From: GWF2-43-63 sp964559205
Lineage (GTDB): Bacteria; Bacteroidota; Bacteroidia; Bacteroidales; DTU049
Assembly: GCA_964559205.1 (NCBI GenBank)
Contig: CAZLHV010000035.1
Coordinates: 1-21,416 of the forward strand
DNA: 21,416 nucleotides
Direction of reading: 5' to 3'
Both the position numbers and the translations under genes were made by a program. The notes below the pieces were generated by a model. That model saw only the letters and a program-made list of their open reading frames with translations. It was not told the DNA's origin and ran no database searches. Position 1 is the stretch's first letter. Each line of letters opens with the position of its first letter. Positions 15,295-21,416 of the stretch are shown here, piece after piece.

Positions 15295-16767
15295 TTAATG
15301 GTTGAATGACCATTCAGTCCCTTCTTTGGTATCCTTGATCTCAATGCCTGTCTTTTTAAGTTCATCGCGGATGAAATCGGACATGGCAAAATTCTTTTCA
15401 GCACGAAACTTCAGACGCAAATCAATGATCAGCTTCATCAGATCCGATGAGGCATCATTGCTGCCTTGAACTTCTTCATCGATGGTAAGACCCAGAATGT
15501 CAACAATGAAATCCTGTTTTATTTTAATCAGGGTGTTCTTCTGCGCTTCCGACATGGAGGTTTGCTGATCGGCGGCAGCGTTGATAAATTTCACCGCATC
15601 GAAAAGAGAAGCGATCACCATCGGCGTGTTGAAGTCATCGTTCATGGCAGCATAGCAATCGGCCGACAGCTTGTTGGTATCAAATTCGCCGGGTGCTCCG
15701 GGAACAATGCTTTCGAGACGTGCAAAAGCCCTGACCAACCGCTCATACGCTTTGCCAGAAGCCTGTAATGCGGCATTCGAAAAATCAAGCGTTCCACGGT
15801 AATGCGCTTGAAGAATAAAGAAACGAATGGTCATTGGGGCATATTCCTGCTCAAGCAATGGGTGACGACCGGTAAAAAACTCCTCGAGGGTGATGAAGTT
15901 GCCGAGCGATTTGCCCATTTTCTGTCCGTTAATGGTAATCATGTTGTTATGCAGCCAATATCGAACCGGCTGTTTGCCACGGGCTGCAACTGACTGTGCA
16001 ATTTCAGACTCATGATGCGGAAAAAGCAAATCCATGCCGCCGCCATGTATGTCGAATGTTTCACCCAAATACTTGGCTCCCATGGCCGAGCACTCCATAT
16101 GCCAGCCCGGCACGCCATCGCTCCAGGGTGATTTCCAGCGCATGATATGTGATGTAGAAGCTTTCTTCCAAATGGCAAAATCGGCGGGATTGCGTTTCTC
16201 GCTTTGACCATCGAGTGCGCGTGTGTTGGCAATCATGTCGTCGAGGTTGCGCCCCGACAGAATGCCGTAAGGGTGCTGCTGATTATACTTGGCAACATCG
16301 AAATAAACCGATCCTTCAGCTTCGTAGGCAAAACCGTTGGCCAGAATCTGTTCAACCATTTCAATCTGCTCAGGGATATGGCCCGAAGCATGTGGCTCGA
16401 TGGATGGATTAAGCACATTGAGCCGGTTCATAAACTCGTGGTAACGGTTGGTATAGTATTGCACCACCTCCATGGGCTCCAACTGTTCGAGACGTGCTTT
16501 CTTTTCAATTTTGTCTTCGCCTTCATCAGCATCGTTTTCAAGATGTCCCACATCAGTGATGTTTCGCACATAACGAACCCTTAAACCAATATGCTGGAGA
16601 TATCGAAATACCACATCGAACGTAATGGCCGGACGAGCATGACCCAGATGAGGATCACCATAAACGGTTGGCCCACAGACATACATGCCTGCGAAAGGTG
16701 GATTGAGAGGTTGAAAATCTTCTTTATTTCCCGATAATGAATTATAAACTTTCAGAGGCTGTTCCAT
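15295..16767 (-). CDS. cysS: Cysteinyl-tRNA synthetase
   Basis: This 490-residue class I enzyme charges tRNA-Cys in the cytoplasm. The HIGH signature appears as GDPHLGHARP (HLGH at 40-43) and KMSKS as GQKMGKSLGN (283-287). The zinc-site residues are C31 (in YVCGPTVYG), C226 (GWHMECSAMG), and H251 and E255 (in HHESEIA). The C-terminal helical region (about 340-490) completes the normal family length. The start at 16767 follows a -7 box at 16785-16792. Co-transcription with the downstream glutaminyl-cyclase-like lipoprotein is likely from the 28-base gap, though the two have no obvious functional link. Confidence 0.98.
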   Translation of the reverse strand: MEQPLKVYNSLSGNKEDFQPLNPPFAGMYVCGPTVYGDPHLGHARPAITFDVVFRYLQHIGLRVRYVRNITDVGHLENDADEGEDKIEKKARLEQLEPMEVVQYYTNRYHEFMNRLNVLNPSIEPHASGHIPEQIEMVEQILANGFAYEAEGSVYFDVAKYNQQHPYGILSGRNLDDMIANTRALDGQSEKRNPADFAIWKKASTSHIMRWKSPWSDGVPGWHMECSAMGAKYLGETFDIHGGGMDLLFPHHESEIAQSVAARGKQPVRYWLHNNMITINGQKMGKSLGNFITLEEFFTGRHPLLEQEYAPMTIRFFILQAHYRGTLDFSNAALQASGKAYERLVRAFARLESIVPGAPGEFDTNKLSADCYAAMNDDFNTPMVIASLFDAVKFINAAADQQTSMSEAQKNTLIKIKQDFIVDILGLTIDEEVQGSNDASSDLMKLIIDLRLKFRAEKNFAMSDFIRDELKKTGIEIKDTKEGTEWSFNH

Positions 16768-16784
16768 GACACTTTGATCTTTTG

Positions 16785-16792
16785 CAAAATTA
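16785..16792 (-). promoter_or_regulatory. Candidate -7 promoter box of cysS
   Basis: TAATTTTG on the minus strand is an exact TAnnTTTG match, with TTCG (one mismatch to TTTG) 20 bases upstream. The predicted leader is about 11 bases before the ATG at 16767. Confidence 0.5.
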
Positions 16793-16799
16793 CAATATT

Positions 16800-17079
16800 A
16801 AATGCTATTGTGCGAATTTGCTGACGGATTGACGGGATAATTGAATTACACCAGAATCAGAAAATGCGCTTTAGCATTCATGATGCTTAATCCGGACTTT
16901 GTGTATGATCGTGAAAATTCTTTTTGCAGCACCCGGCTACCTTTTCATTTTTTCTTCAAGGCAGATAAAGTCAAAAAACTTCTGACAAACTCGCCAACGG
17001 CAAACAATCCCATCCATGCGAAAATGCTTTCAGGATTAACTCGGGGAACAATGCAGGTGGTTAATGAAAGTATGATCGT
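16800..17079. other. Spacer between cysS and the tandem repeat, no convincing gene
   Basis: Beyond the cysS promoter I see no recognisable gene here. Open frames exist on both strands (plus 16841-17146, minus 16945-17133), but both run into the 89-bp repeat and the 3' end of a tRNA sequence. The minus frame has a hydrophobic stretch (GLFAVGEFVRSFLTLSAL) that could be the remnant of a membrane protein, but there is no independent support. Confidence 0.4.
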
Positions 17080-17112
17080 TGTGATGAAAAACAAGAAGCT
17101 TATGTGTGACTC

Positions 17113-17162
17113 CGAAGGGACTTCCCGACGCATTTGGTCGGGATAAACTTCTCGTCCCTTCG
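17113..17162. repeat. Nested inverted repeat in repeat copy 1
   Basis: An outer 9-bp arm pair (CGAAGGGAC at 17113-17121 with GTCCCTTCG at 17154-17162) encloses an inner perfect 7-bp stem (TCCCGAC at 17123-17129 with GTCGGGA at 17137-17143) with a 7-base loop. The outer left arm is the 3' T-arm/acceptor sequence of tRNA-Arg. The structure is symmetrical enough to fold on either strand, and no long T run follows directly. Confidence 0.85.
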
Positions 17163-17201
17163 CAGAACTGTGATGAAAAACAAGAAGCTTATGTGTGACT
17201 C

Positions 17202-17251
17202 CGAAGGGACTTCCCGACGCATTTGGTCGGGATAAACTTCTCGTCCCTTCG
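17202..17251. repeat. Nested inverted repeat in repeat copy 2
   Basis: The second copy sits exactly 89 bases after the first and has the same outer 9-bp arms and inner 7-bp stem. No compensatory or disruptive changes are seen between the two, so the duplication looks recent or is kept uniform. Confidence 0.85.
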
Positions 17252-17284
17252 CAGAACTGTGATGAAAAACAAGAAGCTTATGTG

Positions 17285-17358
17285 TGACTCCGAAGGGACT
17301 CGAACCCCCAACCAACAGAACCGGAATCTGCCATTCTATCCAATTGAACTACGGAGCC
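17285..17358 (-). tRNA. tRNA-Arg (anticodon CCG)
   Basis: The reverse complement folds as a full cloverleaf. The acceptor GGCTCCG pairs with CGGAGTC (one G-U). The D arm is GTTC/GAAT, the anticodon arm GCAGA-TTCCGGT-TCTGT has CCG at positions 34-36, the variable loop is TGGTT, and the T arm is GGGGG-TTCGAGT-CCCTT. The discriminator is A and no CCA is encoded. The gene decodes CGG arginine codons. The last 16 bases are duplicated in the 89-bp tandem repeats that follow its 3' end. Confidence 0.95.
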
Positions 17359-17368
17359 ATTTGCGGTG

Positions 17369-17376
17369 CAAAGATA
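17369..17376 (-). promoter_or_regulatory. Candidate -7 promoter box of tRNA-Arg
   Basis: TATCTTTG on the minus strand is an exact TAnnTTTG match, ending 10 bases before the mature tRNA 5' end. A TTG occurs upstream with a 15-base spacer, shorter than usual. Confidence 0.55.
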
Positions 17377-17425
17377 CGAAAAATAACAAAACAAGCAGCT
17401 CTGGTGATGAGCGCACAAAGAATGG

Positions 17426-18412
17426 TTAGGAATCCTGAGGCCGGCCGCCAATTTTTTTATTGATGCGGTATCGTTGCATTTCAACAGCTCGGGTAGAGAT
17501 ATGCATGGCTTCGGCAATGTCTTTTGATTTGATATTGAGCAGACGCAATGTATAATGCATTTTTTCAAGATCGCTGAGCGGACATGCATCGACGCGTGCA
17601 ATTAATTTAGGATCAAATTGATTCAGATAGGCTTTGGTTTCGCTCCAGTGATTCAAGTGTGATTTCAAATCGGGCCAGTTGTAAATTCCTGTAGAGCCGA
17701 TACCGAATCCTTTACTGCCGTACTTCACCGCTTCGAAGTAAGAAGAAATCATGTAATAACCGTAATAATAGGCAAAAAGGAGATTCATGAGCATATTGGC
17801 CACCAGCGCTGCGTTTTCGTCAGGAAACCGGACGGAGAAAAACACAAGACCGACGATATTGTTTAGCATATTGAGCACCAGTAGCATATAAAGCCGACTG
17901 TCGCCGATACTTCTTTTCAGAAGATGGCGAGTGGAGCGGATACCGGGAATCACGGTTCCCCAAACTAAAAAAAACAAAAGAAAAGAAAAAATATAAAAGA
18001 ATGCTTCGCCCTCAGTGTTCAGGAAACCGTTTTCTGCCCTGAAGCCAAAGATCAGAAAAAGGAAAATGCACTCGGCAACAAACGAAACCAGAAACAGGTG
18101 TTTGATCTGTTTCTCGAAACTGATTATTGCATTTGTATGAAGAGCCAAGACATAGCGACCGATAATGAGGTTGAGCAATAAAATAACGGAATCAAGAAAT
18201 ACATACAACACCGAATAGTTTTCGCCGGGTTCAGGTTTTGCCTGCAAAAGAAAATTGGCCATGGACCCCAGATTTACCACTGCGAGAATCAGCAGCATCT
18301 TCATGGCAGCAGAAATCTGCCTGCCAATGCGCAGATTCAGGATCATTCCCAGCAAAATGATGCCTGCCGAGAAAAGAATAAGCACCTGATACAGATTTTC
18401 CAAAACATCCAT
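17426..18412 (-). CDS. Membrane-embedded LuxR-type HTH transcription regulator
   Basis: This protein of about 328 residues (start at 18412, MDVLENLYQVLILF) has about seven strongly hydrophobic helices across its first 230 residues, separated by short loops. A soluble linker follows (YGSKGFGIGSTGIYNWPDL), then a C-terminal LuxR/GerE-like helix-turn-helix (LSDLEKMHYTLRLLNIKSKD to ISTRAVEMQRYRINKKIG). The layout implies a one-component regulator that senses something in or across the inner membrane and binds DNA directly. It has no kinase, receiver or periplasmic ligand domain. The frame extends to 18427 (MYICVMDV), but an exact TATATTTG box at 18417-18424 overlaps that extension. If the box is active the mRNA would be leaderless or nearly so. 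The signal and targets are unknown; the adjacent, divergently placed secreted beta-helix gene is a positional candidate. Confidence 0.85.
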   Translation of the reverse strand: MDVLENLYQVLILFSAGIILLGMILNLRIGRQISAAMKMLLILAVVNLGSMANFLLQAKPEPGENYSVLYVFLDSVILLLNLIIGRYVLALHTNAIISFEKQIKHLFLVSFVAECIFLFLIFGFRAENGFLNTEGEAFFYIFSFLLFFLVWGTVIPGIRSTRHLLKRSIGDSRLYMLLVLNMLNNIVGLVFFSVRFPDENAALVANMLMNLLFAYYYGYYMISSYFEAVKYGSKGFGIGSTGIYNWPDLKSHLNHWSETKAYLNQFDPKLIARVDACPLSDLEKMHYTLRLLNIKSKDIAEAMHISTRAVEMQRYRINKKIGGRPQDS

Positions 18413-18416
18413 GACA

Positions 18417-18424
18417 CAAATATA
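18417..18424 (-). promoter_or_regulatory. Candidate -7 box very close to the membrane regulator start
   Basis: TATATTTG is an exact TAnnTTTG match on the minus strand, only five bases from the ATG at 18412. With the usual 5-7 base distance to the transcript start, the mRNA would begin at or just before the start codon. No clear -33 TTG is visible. Confidence 0.35.
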
Positions 18425-18601
18425 CAACGATTTGATTGCTTCGTGAAGTGATCTTTAGCATAACGGAAATTGGTCATTTCAAAACAGCGATTGCGACAAT
18501 GATTCAAGCTTATAACACAGATTATCAGGCATTAACGCCTGGAGTATATCACATGTAGTATAGATGTAGTAGTCGTGTTGTAATGTTGTAATTTCCAATA
18601 T

Positions 18602-18634
18602 TTTGGATCATCGGGCACAACTATTGTAACTTTG
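18602..18634 (+). promoter_or_regulatory. Promoter of the secreted beta-helix protein gene
   Basis: TTTG (18602-18605), a 21-base spacer and an exact TAACTTTG (18627-18634) form a canonical Bacteroidota promoter. The predicted leader is about 13 bases before the ATG at 18653. It supports that ATG as the real start of the long frame. Confidence 0.65.
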
Positions 18635-18652
18635 CTCCGTAAAAACCTGCGC

Positions 18653-21416
18653 ATGAAATCTGCGAAAACATCAAGCTCTGACGAACTAAAAACCCGGGCA
18701 CCGATCAAAAAAGGTGTTAGACAATTAATTACAATTATTTGTTCGTTATTGTTTTCAAACAGTGCAATGAGTCAGACAACCATTCAGGTAGGAACTGCCG
18801 GATCGACCAGTGCTTATCCATTGGTTTCGCAAGGAGCTGCATACAATTATTCTCAGCAGATATACAAGGCCACCGATGGGTTATCGGCATACAATGGACA
18901 ATACGTGTTTGCCCTCCGCTTTTTCTGGAATGGCACGGGTGATATAACGAATTCAAATTCATGGACCATCTATTTAGCCAACTCGGCGAAAACAACGTTC
19001 AGCAACAACACAAACTGGGAACCTTTTGCATCATTTACACAGGTTTATAACGGAGGGGTTTCGTTGCCGCCAACTCCAGGCTGGTTTACGATTGTGCTCG
19101 ATGTGCCCTATCAATACACCGGAAACAGTCTGATTGTTGCCATTGATGAGAATACAGCAGGTACCGCAGTAAGCAATGCAACATTTAGATATACTACATC
19201 TGCAAGCACATTGCTTGCCCAACGTTCATCGTCAGACATCAGCCCTTCTGCTCCTGGAACAGCTGCTTTTGGGCCTGCCAACAGAGCAGATGTTCAGTTT
19301 GACTTTTTCAGCACAACTTCTCCAACAAATGTGGTAAGTGTGACCAGCACCCTTGGAACCTTCAATCGATCATACCCGAATTTCAAATATGCCATTGATG
19401 CCATTAATTCAGGCACTCATCAAGGTGTCGTAACGGTCGAAGCTGGCAGCTCCGATAATCAGATATTATCTGTATCGGCTCAGACAGATTTATTAGCGAG
19501 TGGAGCAGGATCTGCAAGCTATTCAAGTCTATTGATCCGCCCTGCGTTTACAAACATCACCATCAGTGGTTCGCTACCTACATCGGGCACAAGCATTCAG
19601 AGTATTCTCAATCTCAATGGCTCACAAAACGTTGTGATTGATGGTCGAATAGGTAGCACCGGAACGACCAAGAATCTGACCATCGAAAACACAATGGCAA
19701 GTCAATATGCAGCAGGGTTAACATTCTCTGGTGCTGATAATGACACCCTCCGCTATTGTACGGTTAAATCTTCATCAACATCAACAACTTCGGGGGTTGG
19801 CACCATCTCATTCCTATACCACACTTCATGGTATGGGTGTAACGATAATTCGGTCGAATTCTGTGACATCACAAAATCGGGGATTACTTTACCAAACTTC
19901 GCCATTGCCAGCACCAACTCCAGCAGCGCCAATAAAAGCGAGAATAACAGAATCATAAACTGCAATATTAGCGATTTTCAACGTGCTGGTATTTGGCTTG
20001 GAAACTCCAGTACTACCGATTATAATCACCTGTGGACCATCAGCAGAAACAACTTTTTTCAATCGGGATCGGTTGCAATCTCAGCCAGTAACTTCATGAA
20101 CTGGGCTATTCTCATTGGCTATCATGATGCATCAAATACCTATCGCCAAAGCAACGGAGTATTTACAATTTCCGAAAATAACATTGGAGGAAATGGAGCT
20201 GGTGGCAACTGGACCATTACCAGTGGCTCAGGGACATACACTTCTGTTGGCGGCATTTTTATATATGGGAGCACAACCGCTTTTTCTGAAATAAATGGAA
20301 ATACAATTTCAAATTTTGCAGTTCAGACTTATGTTGCCGATCAAGCATATTTTAAATTATATGGCTTCAACGGTATTTACAATCATCTGGGGAAAGTGAA
20401 AATTGGGTCATCGATTGGAAATAACGTCCACGACATTTCCGTCACGCATTCAAGTGCAAACTGGGGAGGCTTCATAAGCGGCATATATTCAAGTACATCA
20501 AGCGATCTTTCATGCGAGATTATGAACAATTCCATTCATGACATTTCACTCACTGGTGGCAGCGGGGAATTTCAATATGTATATTTAGTTTATTCGTATG
20601 CCGGGTCAAGCGTGTCAACCAATCGGTCTGACAATAACGAAGTATATGACATTGACGCATTAAAAGGCCGGTATGTATATGGAATGTATATTGATGGAGG
20701 AGCAGAAAGAAACCGCATTCGCAACATCGCAACCGATGGAACCATAGGTGAATTATATGGAATCAGATGGGTTGTAACCGGCTCCGGTAATGCATCCTCA
20801 TATCGATTAGATAACAACGAGATCATTTTGGGTTTGGATAAGTCCGGTTCATCAACGGCATTGAACAAGAATATTTATGGAATCCATACAAACAGTCAGT
20901 ATTTGGTCATGTACTACAACAGCATATTGCTTGAAGGCACGGCGATCACAAACAACTCAAGTTGCCTAAGAATCAACACAACCGGAACTGGGCCAGTCAT
21001 AGTAAACAATCTTTTGTATAACAATCGTTCAGGTGGCGCTGGACGACATATGTGTCATTCGACGGCAATAAACCTTGCCAGCAACCCAGGCTATCTCACA
21101 TCCTCGAACAACGCATATGTTTTCAGCACCAATTTGGGAGAATACAATACAGCAATAGCATTTAGTGGTGGCACTTCCGTACCCGATCTCATTTCATGGA
21201 CATCAGCAGCCACAAACGAAACAAACTCACGCGACACTTTAAGCAGCGCGTTTCCCGTCAACACATTCTTTCCAACCAGAAACGCCCCGGGAAATCTGTT
21301 GCCATCTTCCGATAAATGGCTGTGTGCCGGAATTGTCGTTTCACAAACAAATGACATCACAAATGCTTCACGCAACAATCCAGCCCCAACAACGATCGGA
21401 GCCTACGAGCTAGACT
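18653..21416 (+). CDS. Large secreted Asn/Ser/Thr-rich beta-helix surface protein (3' part missing)
   Basis: An uninterrupted frame of 921 codons runs from ATG at 18653 past the window edge. The N-terminus has a long polar lead, then a hydrophobic segment (VRQLITIICSLLFSNSAMSQ) typical of an export signal cleaved near residue 40. Residues about 45-220 form a beta-sandwich-like domain common in Bacteroidota secreted proteins (YNYSQQIYKATD, ALRFFWNGTGD, TTFSNNTNWEPF, FTIVLDVPYQYTGNSLIVAIDE). From about 225 on, the sequence is rich in Asn, Ser, Gly and Ile with periodic NNxIxxI-like turns (SENNIGGNGAG, NNSIHDISLTGG, DNNEVYDID, RLDNNEIILG). This is the pattern of a right-handed parallel beta-helix. 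Near the edge is PTTIGAYEL, a motif often found before C-terminal modules. A type IX secretion sorting domain would be expected downstream but is not visible. It may be an adhesin or glycan-binding protein. Confidence 0.85.
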   Translation, partial: MKSAKTSSSDELKTRAPIKKGVRQLITIICSLLFSNSAMSQTTIQVGTAGSTSAYPLVSQGAAYNYSQQIYKATDGLSAYNGQYVFALRFFWNGTGDITNSNSWTIYLANSAKTTFSNNTNWEPFASFTQVYNGGVSLPPTPGWFTIVLDVPYQYTGNSLIVAIDENTAGTAVSNATFRYTTSASTLLAQRSSSDISPSAPGTAAFGPANRADVQFDFFSTTSPTNVVSVTSTLGTFNRSYPNFKYAIDAINSGTHQGVVTVEAGSSDNQILSVSAQTDLLASGAGSASYSSLLIRPAFTNITISGSLPTSGTSIQSILNLNGSQNVVIDGRIGSTGTTKNLTIENTMASQYAAGLTFSGADNDTLRYCTVKSSSTSTTSGVGTISFLYHTSWYGCNDNSVEFCDITKSGITLPNFAIASTNSSSANKSENNRIINCNISDFQRAGIWLGNSSTTDYNHLWTISRNNFFQSGSVAISASNFMNWAILIGYHDASNTYRQSNGVFTISENNIGGNGAGGNWTITSGSGTYTSVGGIFIYGSTTAFSEINGNTISNFAVQTYVADQAYFKLYGFNGIYNHLGKVKIGSSIGNNVHDISVTHSSANWGGFISGIYSSTSSDLSCEIMNNSIHDISLTGGSGEFQYVYLVYSYAGSSVSTNRSDNNEVYDIDALKGRYVYGMYIDGGAERNRIRNIATDGTIGELYGIRWVVTGSGNASSYRLDNNEIILGLDKSGSSTALNKNIYGIHTNSQYLVMYYNSILLEGTAITNNSSCLRINTTGTGPVIVNNLLYNNRSGGAGRHMCHSTAINLASNPGYLTSSNNAYVFSTNLGEYNTAIAFSGGTSVPDLISWTSAATNETNSRDTLSSAFPVNTFFPTRNAPGNLLPSSDKWLCAGIVVSQTNDITNASRNNPAPTTIGAYELD

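Larger units (their letters stand above)
17080..17300. repeat. 89-bp tandem direct repeat incorporating the 3' end of tRNA-Arg
   Basis: Two complete 89-bp copies (17080-17168 and 17169-17257) appear identical base for base. A third, partial copy of 43 bases (17258-17300) enters the tRNA-Arg gene. The shared segment therefore includes the last 16 bases of the tRNA gene, counting the discriminator (17285-17300), plus 27 bases of its 3' flank. After that point the repeat copies diverge from the tRNA into a unit-specific part that contains a nested inverted repeat. Likely origins are tandem duplication by slippage or unequal exchange, or residual attachment sites of an element that used the tRNA 3' end. 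Confidence 0.95.

Noticed and set aside
16945..17133. Small hydrophobic minus-strand protein of 62 residues
   Set aside because: Its first codons come from the tRNA-containing repeat, its frame is not kept in the next copy because 89 is not a multiple of three, and no promoter is seen. At most it is a gene remnant.
17080..17300. CRISPR-like array
   Set aside because: The units are contiguous 89-bp direct copies without variable spacers, and no cas gene is present.
17100..17315. Minus-strand open frame of 71 codons across the repeats
   Set aside because: It translates the tRNA 3' end and the tandem repeat; the repeated peptide pattern reflects the DNA repeat, not a protein.
18528..18543. Inverted repeat CAGGC...GCCTG upstream of the beta-helix gene
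   Set aside because: Only five base pairs with a six-base loop and no T run; too weak to call an operator or terminator.
18735..19965. Minus-strand open frames opposite the secreted beta-helix gene
   Set aside because: The plus frame is open for over 2.7 kb with an export signal, a canonical promoter and clear domain patterns; the minus frames are short and lack any motif.

Overview
The window looks like a chromosomal segment of an anaerobic or facultative member of the Bacteroidota, probably the Bacteroidales or a related lineage. Seven spacers carry an exact TAnnTTTG box, the -7 element of the Bacteroidota housekeeping sigma factor, usually with a short leader and no clear Shine-Dalgarno. 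Other lineage clues are lipoproteins with charged residues after the lipobox cysteine, a type II glutaminyl cyclase like that of Porphyromonas, a GH29/GH3 glycosidase pair, and a large secreted beta-helix protein of the kind exported by type IX secretion. Assignments rest on reading motifs and remembered families; no search was run.

Layout. Positions 1-6405 (minus) hold one redox operon in the order NuoE-like, NuoF-like, a 1226-residue fusion of a NuoG-type ferredoxin, a GltD-type flavin domain and a molybdopterin-type domain, and then a ferritin-like protein cut by the window edge. Next comes gdhA (minus) with a strong terminator, divergent from a Crp/Fnr-family regulator (plus) that carries a GAF-like N-terminal domain. 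Positions 9290-13392 (minus) encode a secreted alpha-L-fucosidase and a GH3 glycosidase, two bases apart. A small surface lipoprotein with its own promoter and terminator follows. Positions 14274-16767 (minus) encode cysS and a glutaminyl-cyclase-like lipoprotein. Positions 16768-17425 hold tRNA-Arg(CCG) and an 89-bp tandem repeat that contains the 3' end of that tRNA. A membrane-embedded HTH regulator (minus) and the first 921 codons of a secreted beta-helix protein (plus) complete the window.

How the parts fit together. The NuoE/NuoF-like pair with the GltD/molybdopterin fusion suggests a soluble, possibly electron-bifurcating complex linking NADH, NAD(P)H and ferredoxin. gdhA supplies glutamate at the cost of NAD(P)H. 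The glycosidases trim host or algal glycans. The tRNA-linked repeat and the GAF-Crp fusion are the least ordinary features. I found no CRISPR array, transposase, phage gene or defence cassette.
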